A stretch of DNA of 64,000 nucleotides from positions 186,001 through 250,000 of the forward strand of contig NZ_CP106798.1 in assembly GCF_025642155.1 (NCBI RefSeq), given 5' to 3'. The first letter of the stretch is position 1; every line of letters begins with the position of its first letter. Source of the stretch: Streptomyces sp. HUAS 15-9 (GTDB lineage Bacteria; Actinomycetota; Actinomycetes; Streptomycetales; Streptomycetaceae). This document shows positions 32,477 through 54,700 of this stretch, piece after piece. A model generated the notes under the pieces. The model had not been told where the DNA came from and did not search any database. It worked only from the letters and a program-made list of their open reading frames with translations. Both the position numbers and the translations under genes were made by a program.

Positions 32477-35400
32477 TCAGTGAGACCCGAGCTCTTGGTC
32501 GATGAGGTCGAACATCTCGTCGTCGGTGGCGGCGTCGATCCGGTCGAAGTCGCGGTCGGTTCCGGGGTCGGCGTCGGCTGCGGTCGCCGCGGCGTCCTGG
32601 TGGGTGTCGGTCCACTTCCAGAGCAGCGCCTTGAGCCGGGCGGTGACCTTGTCGCGCACCGCGTCCCCCGGGGCGAGCGCGGCGAACTGCGCCTCCAGCC
32701 GTTCCAGTTCGCCGAGCAAGGGCGGGGCCTCGGCGGTGAGGTCGTGCACCAGGTCCTTGTGCAGGAGCCGGGCGATCGCGACGGGGTTGGGGTGGTCGAA
32801 GACGAGGGTGGGCTTGAGCCGGAGCCCGGTCGCGGCGTTGAGCCGGTTGCGCAGTTCCACGGCGGTCAGGGAGTCGAAGCCGATGTCCCGGAAGGCCGTG
32901 GTGGGCTCGATGCGGGCAGCGGTGGCGTGGCCGAGGGCGGCTGCCGCCTGATGGCGCACCAGGTCCAGCAGGACCTTCTCCTGGTCGGCCTCCGGTATCC
33001 CCGCGAGGCGGCGGGCCAGGGCGGGGGTCTGGGCGGCCGCGGCCTCGCCGACGGCTGCGCCGGTGTCGCCCACGAGGCCGCGGAGGACGGCGGGCAGCAT
33101 GCCGGCGCGGGCCATGCCGCGCAGTCCTGGAACGTCCAGCCGGACCGGCACGATCACCGGCCGGTCCACGGTGAGGGCGGCGTCGAACAGGGCCAGCCCT
33201 TCCGCCGGGGTGAACGATACGACTCCGGCGCGCCCCATCCGGTTGCGGTCGGCGTCGGTGATCCGGTCGCCCATGCCGCCGTTGTCCGTCCACAGGCCCC
33301 ACGCCAGCGAAGTGCCGGGCAGGCCCGCGGCCCGGCGCTGCCGTGCCAGCCCGTCCAGGAAGGCGTTCGCGGCGGCGTAGCTCGCCGCGCCGGCGCTGCC
33401 CAGGACTCCGGCCAGGGAGGAGAAGAGCACGAACGCGGAGAGGTTCAGATCCCGGGTCAGCTCGTGCAGGTGCAGTGCCCCGTCGGCCTTCGGCCGCAAC
33501 ACGGTGTCCAGGCGCTCCGGGGTCAGGGCGGTGACCACGCCGTCGTCCAGGGCCGCCGCCGCGTGCACCACGGCCACGAGCGGGTGCTCGGCCGGTACAG
33601 AGGCCAGCAGTTCCGCGAGGGCGTCCCGGTCCGCGATGTCACAGGCGGCCACGTCGACGTGCGCGCCCAGCTCGGAGAGGGTGGCGACGAGTTCACCGAT
33701 GCCTTCGGACGCGGGGCCGCGGCGGCTTGTCAACAGCAGCCTCCGTGCGCCGCGTTCGGCGACGAGGTGCCGCGCGAGCGACCGTCCGAGGCCACCGGTC
33801 GCGCCGGTGAGCAGCACGGTCCCCTCGGGTCCCCACTCGTGAGCGGTGGGCTCCTCGGGCGGGGCGATCCGGGCGAGGCGCGGCACGTACAGCTTTCCGT
33901 CGCGCACCGCGGCCTGCGGCTCGTCCAGAGCGGCGAGCGCCGCGGCGAGGCCGCCGTTCGTGGCCATGCCGCCGTTCGTGACCGAGTCGTCCGCGTCGAC
34001 GAGCAGGAACCGGTCCGGGTGCTCGCTCTGGGCCGATTTCACGAGACCGGAGACCGCGACGTGCGCGAGGTCCAGAGCCGTACCGTCCAACTCGACGGCT
34101 CCGCGCGTCATCACCACGAGCCGCGCGTCGGAGAACCGCTCGTCGGCGACCCACTGCTGGACGGCCGACAGCACACCGGCCAGCAGCCCGCGCGTCGCCG
34201 CGGCGGCATCGCCCTCGCTCGGGGCGCACGGCAGGAGGACGTGGGCAGGCGTGGCCGCACCGCCGTCGACCGCCTTGCGGAGTTCGTCGATGTCGGAGTG
34301 GGAACCTTCGTCGCCGAGGACCGCCCACTCGGCTTCGGGAGCAGAAACCCCGGTGCGCTCGACCCAGTCGACCTCGAACATCCAGTCCTGGTGCGCCACG
34401 TGCGAGGCCAGCACCTGCTGCGAGGACATCGTCCGCGTCCGGACGGACTCGACCGAGGCGACGGGAGAGCCGTCGGCGTCGGACAGTTCGATCGCCACCC
34501 CGTCGCCGTCGACGGGCCGGACACGTATGCGTACGGCCCCGGGCCCCGGAGTGTGCACGGACATGCCGCTCCACGCGTGGGGCAGGAGCACCTCGCCGGG
34601 GTCTTCGGCGCGGTCCGACGCCAGCATGCCGAGGGCAGCGTCCAGCAGTACGGGGTGCAGGCCGTAGCGGTCCGCCCGGCCTCGCTCCATGACAGGCAGT
34701 GCGGCCTCGCCGTACAGCTCATCCCCGACGCGCCAGGCGGCACGCAGGCCCGGACGGCCCTCGACGTCCATGGGTTCGGCACCCGTCGGCGGCCATACCG
34801 TCGTGTCGAACTCCGCCGTCGGAGCGTTCCGGGTGAGCTCTCCGGTGACGTGGCGGACCCACGGCTTGCCGGAGCCGCCCGCAGCGGTCCGACTGAAGAC
34901 GCGCACCGAGCGCCGGTCAGGGTCGTCGCCTGCACCGACCTGCACCTGGATGCGGACGGCACCCTGTTCGACCAGAACCAGCGGGGCGTCGACGTCCAGC
35001 TGTTCCAGGTGCGGGAACCCGGCCTGCCGTCCCGCGGACAGGGCGAGCTCCACGAACGCGGCGACCGGGAGCACCGGCACGCCACCGACCGTGTGTTCCG
35101 CGATCCAGGGCATGTCGGCCGGGGACAGCCGACCGGTGAAAAGCACGTCCTGCGCCCCGGCGGTCTCCACCACCGCGCCGAGCAGCGCGTGGCCGGAGGA
35201 GTCCAGGCCCGCCGAGGAGACGTCGGGCGCGGCCGTACCTTCGAGCCAGTAGCGCTCACGCTGGAAGGCGTACGTGGGCAGATCGACACGCTGGGCGCCG
35301 GGGAACAGCACCTGCCAGTCCGGGCAGACACCGTGCACGTACAACTGCCCGAGGGCGAGAGCGAGCGCCTGGGGTTCGGGGTGGTCGGTACGCAGAGCGG

Positions 35401-37951
35401 GAACGGTGACGATGTCCGCGTCGTCGAGGCAGCCATGGGCGAGGGCGCTCAGCACACCGCCGGGACCGATCTCCACGAACGTGGTCACACCCAGCTCGTG
35501 CAGGGTCCGCACACCGTCGGCGAAGCGCACCGCCTCACGGACATGTTGGACCCAGTACTCGGGGGTGTACGGCTCGGCCAGGCGGCCGGTGAGGTTCGAG
35601 ACCACCGGGATCCGCGGCTCACTGAACGTCAGACCGCGGACGACCTCGGCGAACGCCTCCAGCATGGGGTCCATCAGCGGCGAATGGAACGCGTGACTGA
35701 CCTTCAACCGGGAAGTCCTACGGCCCTGTTGGGTGAAGACCTCGGCGATCCCCAGTACGGCATCCTCGGCTCCGGAGATCACGACGGACTGAGGGCCGTT
35801 GACCGCCGCGATGCCCACGCCGTCGGTCAGGTACGGCAGCACCTCACCCTCGGCCGCCTGGACCGCGACCATGGCGCCGCCGGTCGGCAGGGCCTGCATC
35901 AACGCGGCGCGCGCCGACACCAGCTTCGCCGCATCCTCGAGCGACAACACACCCGCCACATGCGCGGCCGCGATCTCACCCACCGAGTGACCGGCCACGT
36001 AGTCCGGCCGGATGCCCCACGATTCGAGAAGGCGGAACAGGGCGACCTCAACAGCAAAGAGCGAGGGCTGCGTCGAACCCGTCTGGTTCAACGTCTCCGA
36101 GTCGACATCGACCGGCCCATCCAGAAGCGCACACACCTCGTCGTACACCGCAGCAAACACCGGACAGGACGCGTACAACTCACGCCCCATCCCCAGCCGC
36201 TGCGACCCCTGACCCGAGAACAAGAACCCGACCTTGCCCCGGTCGGCCTCGGCGCGCCCCGTCACCATCTGTGCCGCGGGCTCGCCCGCCGCGAGGGCGG
36301 TCAGACCCGCGCGCAGTTCTTCCCGGTCGGTGCCGACAACCGCCGCCCGGTGCTCCAGCGCCGAGCGGGTGGCCGCCAGCGAGAACCCCACGTCGGCCGG
36401 TGACGCGGCGGCGAGGTCCACGGACGACAGCAGTCGTTGCGCCTGCTCCCGCAGCGCCTCCCCGGTCTTCGCGGAGAGTACCCACGGCACCACCGTGGTC
36501 CGGGGCGGCATCGGCTCCTCGGCCACACCCTTGCCTTCAGTCGTGTCGTCGGCCGGGTCCTCCGCCTCCGGTTCGGGCGCCTGCTCGAGGATGATGTGCG
36601 CATTGGTGCCGCTGATCCCGAACGACGAGATCCCGGCCCGGCGAGGGTGGTCCGTCTTCGGCCACGCGATCGCCTCGGTCAGTAGCTCGACCGAGCCGGC
36701 CGACCAGTCGACCTGCGGGGTCGGCCGGTCCACGTGAAGCGTCTTCGGCAGCACGCCGTGCCGCATCGCCAGCACCATCTTCATCACGCCGGCGACGCCC
36801 GCCGCGGCCTGCGTGTGGCCGATGTTGGACTTCAGCGAGCCGAGCAGGAGGGGCTGTTCGCGCTCTTGTCCATAGGTCTCCAGCAGCGCCTGTGCCTCGA
36901 TCGGGTCGCCGAGGCCGGTGCCCGTGCCGTGTGCCTCGACGGCGTCGACCTCCTCGGCGGACAGCCCGGCGCCGGCCAGCGCTTCGAGGATCACGCGCTG
37001 CTGCGAGGGGCCGTTGGGCGAGGTCAGGCCGTTGGACGCGCCGTCCTGGTTGACGGCGCTGCTCCGGACGACCGCGAGCACCTTGTGGCCGAGGCGGCGG
37101 GCGTCCCGCAGCCGCTCCACGAGCAGCAGGCCGGCGCCTTCGGACCAGGACGCACCGTCCGCCGCCGCGGCGAAGGACTTGCAGCGGCCGTCGGGGGCGA
37201 GTCCGCGCTGGCGGCTGAACTCGACGAAGGCGCTGGGGCCCGCCATGACCGTCACGCCGCCGGCGAGCGCCATGGAGCACTCGCCTCCCCGCAAAGCCCG
37301 CACGGCGAGGTGCAGGGCGACCAGCGAGGACGAGCAGGCGGTGTCGACGGTGACCGCGGGGCCCTCGAAGCCGAAGGTGTAGGCGATGCGCCCGGAGGCG
37401 ACGCTGCCGGAGTTGCCGGTGCTCATCAGCCCCTCGACCCCTTCGGGGAGGACGCCGGGCGTGAAGCCGTAGTCGTGGTACATCAGGCCGGCGAAGACAC
37501 CGGTACGGCTGCCCTTGAGGCCGGCGGGGTCGATGCCCGCGTGCTCGAAGGCCTCCCAGGCGGTCTCCAGCAGCAGCCGCTGCTGCGGGTCCATGGCCAG
37601 CGCCTCGCGCGGCGAGATCCCGAAGAAGTCCGCGTCGAAGTCCGCCGCGTCGCGCAGGAAGCCGCCCTGCCGGGTGTAGACCTTGCCGGGCTGCTCGGGG
37701 TCGGGGTCGTAGAGCGCGTCGACGTCCCAGCCGCGGTCCTCGGGGAACTGCGAGATGGCGTCCTTGCCCTCGGCCAGCAGCCGCCACAGCTCCTCGGGGG
37801 AACCGACGCCGCCGGGGAACCGGCAGCTCATGCCCACGATGGCGATCGGTTCCTGGTCGCGGGCCTCCAGCTCGCGCACGCGCCGCCGGGCCTGGCGCAG
37901 GTCGGTGGTGGCCCGCTTGAGGTAGTCCCGGAGCTTGTCTTCGTTCATCAT
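32477..37951 (-). CDS. pteA3: PKS-C: single-module PKS, module 7, with decayed dehydratase
   Basis: 1824 residues: N-terminal docking helix, KS (33-457), AT (570-850), DH-like (920-1117), KR (1373-1570), ACP (1662-1737), C-terminal docking region ending [15 protein letters not shown]. Tandem ATGs at 37951 and 37948 ([11 protein letters not shown]) follow a weak AAGGGG site. It starts 43 nt after PKS-B. The AT is malonyl type (HAFH); the KR has LDD, so B-type. The DH lacks the YGP segment and its DAALH motif reads DAALG, so no dehydration is expected. The module should leave a hydroxyl next to the polyene (C15 on the filipin model). It is the junction between the polyene and polyol halves of the line. 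Confidence 0.95.
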   Translation of the reverse strand: MMNEDKLRDYLKRATTDLRQARRRVRELEARDQEPIAIVGMSCRFPGGVGSPEELWRLLAEGKDAISQFPEDRGWDVDALYDPDPEQPGKVYTRQGGFLRDAADFDADFFGISPREALAMDPQQRLLLETAWEAFEHAGIDPAGLKGSRTGVFAGLMYHDYGFTPGVLPEGVEGLMSTGNSGSVASGRIAYTFGFEGPAVTVDTACSSSLVALHLAVRALRGGECSMALAGGVTVMAGPSAFVEFSRQRGLAPDGRCKSFAAAADGASWSEGAGLLLVERLRDARRLGHKVLAVVRSSAVNQDGASNGLTSPNGPSQQRVILEALAGAGLSAEEVDAVEAHGTGTGLGDPIEAQALLETYGQEREQPLLLGSLKSNIGHTQAAAGVAGVMKMVLAMRHGVLPKTLHVDRPTPQVDWSAGSVELLTEAIAWPKTDHPRRAGISSFGISGTNAHIILEQAPEPEAEDPADDTTEGKGVAEEPMPPRTTVVPWVLSAKTGEALREQAQRLLSSVDLAAASPADVGFSLAATRSALEHRAAVVGTDREELRAGLTALAAGEPAAQMVTGRAEADRGKVGFLFSGQGSQRLGMGRELYASCPVFAAVYDEVCALLDGPVDVDSETLNQTGSTQPSLFAVEVALFRLLESWGIRPDYVAGHSVGEIAAAHVAGVLSLEDAAKLVSARAALMQALPTGGAMVAVQAAEGEVLPYLTDGVGIAAVNGPQSVVISGAEDAVLGIAEVFTQQGRRTSRLKVSHAFHSPLMDPMLEAFAEVVRGLTFSEPRIPVVSNLTGRLAEPYTPEYWVQHVREAVRFADGVRTLHELGVTTFVEIGPGGVLSALAHGCLDDADIVTVPALRTDHPEPQALALALGQLYVHGVCPDWQVLFPGAQRVDLPTYAFQRERYWLEGTAAPDVSSAGLDSSGHALLGAVVETAGAQDVLFTGRLSPADMPWIAEHTVGGVPVLPVAAFVELALSAGRQAGFPHLEQLDVDAPLVLVEQGAVRIQVQVGAGDDPDRRSVRVFSRTAAGGSGKPWVRHVTGELTRNAPTAEFDTTVWPPTGAEPMDVEGRPGLRAAWRVGDELYGEAALPVMERGRADRYGLHPVLLDAALGMLASDRAEDPGEVLLPHAWSGMSVHTPGPGAVRIRVRPVDGDGVAIELSDADGSPVASVESVRTRTMSSQQVLASHVAHQDWMFEVDWVERTGVSAPEAEWAVLGDEGSHSDIDELRKAVDGGAATPAHVLLPCAPSEGDAAAATRGLLAGVLSAVQQWVADERFSDARLVVMTRGAVELDGTALDLAHVAVSGLVKSAQSEHPDRFLLVDADDSVTNGGMATNGGLAAALAALDEPQAAVRDGKLYVPRLARIAPPEEPTAHEWGPEGTVLLTGATGGLGRSLARHLVAERGARRLLLTSRRGPASEGIGELVATLSELGAHVDVAACDIADRDALAELLASVPAEHPLVAVVHAAAALDDGVVTALTPERLDTVLRPKADGALHLHELTRDLNLSAFVLFSSLAGVLGSAGAASYAAANAFLDGLARQRRAAGLPGTSLAWGLWTDNGGMGDRITDADRNRMGRAGVVSFTPAEGLALFDAALTVDRPVIVPVRLDVPGLRGMARAGMLPAVLRGLVGDTGAAVGEAAAAQTPALARRLAGIPEADQEKVLLDLVRHQAAAALGHATAARIEPTTAFRDIGFDSLTAVELRNRLNAATGLRLKPTLVFDHPNPVAIARLLHKDLVHDLTAEAPPLLGELERLEAQFAALAPGDAVRDKVTARLKALLWKWTDTHQDAAATAADADPGTDRDFDRIDAATDDEMFDLIDQELGSH
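32735..37853 (-). other. Module 7 (KS-AT-inactive DH-KR-ACP), malonyl AT, B-type KR
   Basis: KS about 36580-37853. AT about 35400-36240, HAFH. The DH remnant, about 34600-35190, keeps [10 protein letters not shown] but reads PVAAF where active siblings have PGTAF. It has a deletion of about 15 residues at 34751-34760 that removes the YGPxF motif, and it has Gly in place of His after DAAL (about 34620-34662). KR about 33240-33832 has LDD and an intact Tyr (ASY). ACP about 32740-32965. Confidence 0.88.
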
Positions 37952-37994
37952 CGGTGTTGCCCACCCCTTTTGGCCTGCTGTCGGCCTGCGCAGT

Positions 37995-48707
<10,713 letters not shown>

Positions 48708-48778
48708 CGAAATCGTCCCTCACCCCTGCGAAGACTTACCGGAATTCGGCAAGGGGTCACCGGGACGCGCCGGAGCGG

Positions 48779-51700
48779 TCAGGAAATCCCGAATTCCTTG
48801 CCGAGCAGATCGAATACTTCGTCGTCCGTGGCTGATTCCAGATCGCTGCCGCCCATACCAGGGCCTTCCGGGGCCGACGCCTCGCCGAATTCACCGGCAA
48901 TCGCCAACAGGCCCTGGAGCTTTGACAGGATCCGGTCGCGAGCTTCGCTCTCCGCCAACTTCGTGACCAATTCTTGTTCGACCCTGTCCAGATCGGCAAG
49001 TAGGGAATCCACTAGGGCCGGTTCGGCCGCTCCGGCCATCTCCAAGAACACATGGCGGGCCAGGAGAATGGGTGTCGGATGGTCGAAGACCAGCGTCGCG
49101 GGAAGCCGCAACCCAGTGGCCTTGTTCAGCCGGTTGCGCAGTTCGACGGCCGTGAGGGAGTCGAAGCCCAGGTCCTGGAAGGCGTGTTCCGGCCGGACCG
49201 TACGGTCCGACGTGTGCCCCAGGACCACGGCCACCTCCGCCCGGACCAGGTCCAGGACGGTCTTCTCCCGTTCGGCCTCCGGCAGCCCCTCCAGGCGCCC
49301 GGCCAACGAGGACACGGAGGAGGCGTCTGCCTGCGCGGTCCTCCGGGCGGCCGCGGCCGGCACGAGGGCGCGCAGGACCGGCGGTGCCTCACCGACGCGG
49401 AGCGCACCGGTGTCGATACGGACCGGGGCGAGCACCGCCTCGTCCGAAGCCAGTGCCGCGTCGAACAGCCGCAGCCCCTCCCCCGGCAGTAGCGCCAGCA
49501 CGCCGCTGCGCGCCATCCGCGCCCGGTCGGCCTCGGCGAGGCCGTCCGTCATCGCACCGGACTGTTCCCACACACCCCATGCCAGCGACGTGGCAGGGAG
49601 CCCCTCACGGCGCCGGTGCGCCGAGAAGGCGTCGAGGAAGGAGTTCGCCGCCGCGTAGCTCGCCTGACCGGCGCTGCCGACCAGGCCGGCGACGGACGAG
49701 AACACCACGAAGGCGGCCAGGCCCATTCCCCGGGTGCACTCGTGCAGGTTCAGCACGGCGTCCACCTTGGGGCGGAAGACCTCCCTCATCCTCTCCGGCG
49801 TGACCGAGGCGACGACCCCGTCGTCGAGTACACCCGCGGTGTGCACGACGGCCGACAGCGCGTGCTCGCCGAGCCCGTCCAGCATTGCGGAGACGGCCTC
49901 CCTGTCCGCGACGTCGCAGGCCGCCCAGGTGACCTCGGCACCCCATGCGACCAGTTCGGCCTCCAGCTCGACCGCGCCGGGGGCCTGAGCACCGCGCCGG
50001 CTGAGCAGCAGCAGGCTGCGCACGCCGTGCTCGGCGACCAGGTGCCGTGCGACGAGCCCGCCCAGCGCACCGGACGCACCGGTCACCAGGACGGTGCCGG
50101 CACCGAAGTCCGGCGTGCCGGTGGCGGTCCCGGTGGCCTTCACCAGACGCGGTACGAACACCTCCCCGTCGCGGACCGCGAACTGCGGCTCACCGGAAGC
50201 GAGCGCGCCGGGCAGCACACGGACCGCCTCATCGGTGTCCCCGGCCTCCACCAGCACGATCCGGTCCGGATTCTCCGACTGCGCAGACCGCACAAGCCCC
50301 CACACCGCGGCATGAGCCAGATCGCCCGGACGCGTCACCAACGCCAGACGCCCCGCACGCTCCTGCGCCAACCACCACTGCACCAACACCAGAACCTCAC
50401 TCGCGATGCCGTGCACACGCTCGGCGGTCTCCGCACCGGACCCCGCCGGGCACGGAACGACGGTGACCACCGCGACATCGGGAAGGGCCGGCTCGGCGGA
50501 CAGAGCGGCCAGGCCCGCGTAGCTCCGTACGTCGAGCCCAGCGGCAGCGGCAGTCCCGTTGAGGGCCGCGGGCTGCCATGCGAGGCCGAACAGCGAGTCG
50601 TCGGCGCGCCTGCCGGAGCCGCCCGCCGCGAGCAGTTGCTCGCGCGACACCGGCCGCAGCGACAGCGAGCCGACCGTGGCCACCAGACCACCCGAGGCAT
50701 CGGCCACGGTCAGCGACACCGCGTCCGTACCCGTGCGAGAGACCTTGACCCGCAGTGCCGTCGCCCCCGCGGCACGCACACCCACTTCGGACCAGGCGAA
50801 GGGCAGCAGAGGACCGTCGACGACGGGGACGAGCCCGCCCGCGCCGATCGCATGGAGCGCCGCGTCCAGCAGCGCCGGATGAACGGCGAACGCGCCCGCC
50901 TCCGTGGCCTCGGGGAGGGCGACCTCGGCGAGGACGTCGTTACCGCTCCGCCACACCGACCGCAGGCCGCGGAAGACCGGGCCGTAGCCCAGGCCGAGTC
51001 CGTCCAGGCCCTCGTAGAACCCGGTCAGGTCGACGGCCTCCGCATCCGCCGGCGGCCACGCGCCGAGGTCCGCGCCGTGCGGCGGCTCGGGCAGCGCGTC
51101 CGTCAGGAAGCCGACCGCGTGCCGCACCCACGGCGCGTCGTCAGGGGCGTCCTCACGTCGCGAGTGCACGCTCAGGGCGCGCCTGCCCGGCTCCTCCTCG
51201 GCCCCGACCCACACCTGCACGGCCACACCACCGCGCTCCGGGACGATCAGCGGTGCTTCCAGCGTCAGGTCCTCGACCTGTGCACAACCGGCTTCGTCGC
51301 CCGCACGCACCGCCAGCTCCACGAGCGCGGTACCCGGCAGCAGCACGCTGTCCATGACGGTGTGGTCGGCGAGCCAGGGGTGCGTCTTGAGCGAGAGCCG
51401 CCCGGTGACCAGGAACCCGTCGGCGCCGGGAAGCGCGACCGCCGCACCGGCCAACGGGTGCTCCGCCGCACCCAGCCCGAGTCCGGTGGCAGCGGCACTG
51501 CCGGTGAACTCCTCGGGCGCTTCCAGCCAGAAGCACTCGTACTGGAAGGCGTAGGTCGGCAGGTCGACGCGCCGGGCGCCGGGGAAGACCGCCCGCCAGT
51601 CCGGGGAGACGCCATGGGCGTGCAGCTCGGCGAGCGCGGTGACTACGGCCTGCGGCTCGGGACGGTCGGTCCGTACGACGGGCACGGTGACGATGTCGCT

Positions 51701-54700
51701 ATCGCTATGGGCATCGCTGTCGAGGCAGTCCTGGGCGAGGGCGCTGAGGACACCACCGGGGCCGATCTCGACGAAGGTCGTCACGCCCAGCTCGTGGAGA
51801 GTCTGGACGCCGTCGGCGAAGCGGACCGCTTCACGGACGTGCCGGACCCAGTATTCGGGCGTGTACGGCTCGGCCAGGCAGCCGGTGAGGTTCGAAACGA
51901 CAGGAATCCGCGGCTCGTTGAAGGCCAGCCCGCTGACGGCCTCGGCGAACTCCTCCAGCATCGGATCCATCAGCGGCGAATGGAACGCGTGACTGACCTT
52001 CAGTCGGGACGTCTTACGACGCTGCTCCCGGAACGCCTCGCCGATGGCGACGACCACGTCCTCGGCACCGGAGACCACGACCGACCGCGGGCCGTTGACC
52101 GCCGCGATGCCGACGCCGTCGGTGAGGTGCGGAAGGATTTCGTCCTCGGTCGCCTGTACGGCGACCATCGCCCCGCCGACGGGCAGCGCCTGCATCAGCG
52201 CGGCGCGCGCGCTCACCAGCTTCGCCGCGTCCTCGAGCGACAACACACCCACCACATGAGCGGCCGCGATCTCACCCACCGAGTGACCGGCCACGTAATC
52301 CGGCCGGATACCCCACGATTCGAGAAGGCGGAACAGAGCGACCTCGACAGCAAAGAGCGAGGGCTGCGTCGAACCCGTCTGGTCGAGCACCTCCGAGTCG
52401 ACGTCGACGGGCGCGTCCAGAAGCGCGCACACCTCGTCGTACGCCGCCGCGAATACCGGGTACGCCTCGTACAGTTCGCGCCCCATGCCGATCCGCTGCG
52501 AACCCTGACCCGAGAACAAGAACCCGACCTTGCCCCCGGTTCCCGGTTCGCCCAGGACGACCCGGGTGGACGTGGACCCTGCGGCCAGCGCGCGGAGCCC
52601 TTCCAGGAGTTCATCCCGGTTCTCCCCCACCACGGCGGCCCTGTGCTCCATGGCCGAGCGTGTGGTGGCGAGCGAGAAGCCGATGTCGGCCGGCTGCAGG
52701 TCCGTGCCGGTGTCCGTGTCCGGGGCGTGGGCCAGGGACAGCAGGCGCTGTGCCTGTGCCCGCAGCGCCGCCTCGGTCCTGCCCGACAGCACCCATGGCA
52801 CGACCGCGCCGGAGTCGGGCGCGGGCGGCAGCTCCGCCGAAGCGGGAGCCTGCTCGACGATCACGTGCGCATTGGTGCCGCTGATACCGAAGGACGACAC
52901 GGCGGCACGACGCGGGCGGTCCGACTCGGGCCAGTCGACTGCCTCGGTCAACAGCCGGACATCACCGGCCGACCAGTCCACATGCGGGGTCGGCTCGTCC
53001 ACGTGCAGGGTCTGCGGCAGCACACCGTGCCGCATCGCCATCACCATCTTGATCACACCACCGACACCGGCCGCGGCCTGGGCGTGGCCGATGTTCGACT
53101 TCAGCGAACCCAGCCACAACGGCCGGTCCCCAGGTCGCTCCTGCCCGTAAGTGGCGAGCAGCGCCTGCGCCTCGATCGGGTCACCCAGCCTCGTCCCCGT
53201 ACCGTGCGCCTCCACCGCATCGACCTGATCCGAGGACAGGCCCGCGTTGGCCAGCGCCTGCCGGATCACGCGCTGCTGCGCCGGACCGTTCGGAGCCGTC
53301 AGACCGTTCGACGCACCGTCCTGGTTCACCGCCGTACCACGGACCACCGCCAGCACCTGGTGGCCGTTGCGCTGCGCGTCGGACAACCGCTCCACCAGGA
53401 GCATGCCCGCACCCTCGGCCCAGCCCGTACCGTCCGCCCCGGCGGCGAACGCCTTGCACCGGCCGTCCGCCGACAGCCCGCGCTGACGGCTGAACTCCAC
53501 GAACGTCGAGGGAGTCGCCATGACGGTGACGCCGCCGGCCAGCGCCATCGAGCACTCGCCACTTCGCAGCGCCTGGGCCGCCAGGTGCAGCGCCACCAGC
53601 GAGGACGAGCACGCCGTGTCGACCGTGACCGCCGGGCCCTCGAGCCCGAACGTGTAAGAAACGCGGCCGGAGGCGACGCTGCCCGCGCTGCCACTGCCCA
53701 GGTAGGCGTCCATGCCCTCGGGAGCCGTTGTCACGCGGCCGCCGTAGTCGTGGTACATCACGCCGGCGAAGACACCGGTCCTGCTGCCCCGCACGGTCGC
53801 CGGGTCGATCCCGGCCCGCTCGAACGCCTCCCACGACGTCTCCAGCAGCAACCGCTGCTGCGGGTCCATCGCCAACGCCTCACGCGGCGAGATCCCGAAG
53901 AAGGCCGGGTCGAACTCGGCAGCCCCGTGCAGGAAGCCACCGTGCCGCACATAGGACTTGCCGGAGCGGTCGGGGTCCGGGTCGTAGAGGTCCTCCACGT
54001 CCCAGCCGCGGTCCTCGGGGAAGCCCGAGATCGCGTCGCCGCCGGAGGCGACGAGACGCCACAGGCCTTCGGGCGACCGCACGTCACCGGGGAACCGGCA
54101 GGCCATGCCCACGATCGCGATCGGCTCGTCCGTCCCGGTCACCGCGGCGACCGCGGCCTCGGACCGCTCCTGGACGCCCAGCGTCTCGGCCAGCAGGAAG
54201 CGGGAGAGCGCGACGGGCGTGGGGTGGTCGAAGACCATGGTCGCGGGAAGCCGCAGCCCGGTCACCGCGTTCAGCCGGTTGCGGAGTTCCACGGAGGTGA
54301 GCGAATCGAAACCGGCGTCCTGGAACGCGTGTTCCGGCTGGACGGACTGGGCCGAGGCGTGGCCGAGCACGGCGGCGACCTCGGCGCGCACCAGGTCAAG
54401 CACCACCTGCTCGCGCTCGGCCTCGGGCAGCCCGGCCAGCCGCTGACCCAGCGATCCCTTCGGCGCGGTCTGCGCCGTGCGCCGCGTGGTGCCCCGTACA
54501 GGGCCGCGCAGCCCTCGCAGGACCGGCGGAACCGTGCCCTGCGGCCCGCCCAGGTCCAGTCGGAGCGGGGCGACGGCGGCCCGGTCCAGGGCCAGCGCCG
54601 CGTCGAACAGCCGCAGGCCCTCGTCAACGGCTATCGGGGCCAGGCCCACCCGCTTGAGCCGGGCGAGGTCCGCCTGGTCGAGCCGGTCGGCCATGCCGCT

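Larger units (their letters stand above)
49035..54128 (-). other. Module 4 (KS-AT-DH-KR-ACP), malonyl AT, DH with altered motif, B-type KR
   Basis: KS about 52850-54128. AT about 51725-52535, HAFH. DH about 50760-51460: the catalytic-His motif reads [10 protein letters not shown], with Asp (codon 51350-51352) where HxxxGxxxxP has Gly. GYGPVF and LLDAALH are intact. KR about 49510-50108 with LDD. ACP about 49040-49260. The linker after AT contains an odd DSDAHSDSD insertion (near 51695-51722). Several blocks are shared with module 3. Confidence 0.85.

Noticed and set aside
48708..48778. Weak imperfect inverted repeat (ACCCCT...AGGGGT) between PKS-A and PKS-B
   Set aside because: The arms are short with a bulge and the spacer between genes is only 71 nt; not strong enough to call a terminator or promoter.
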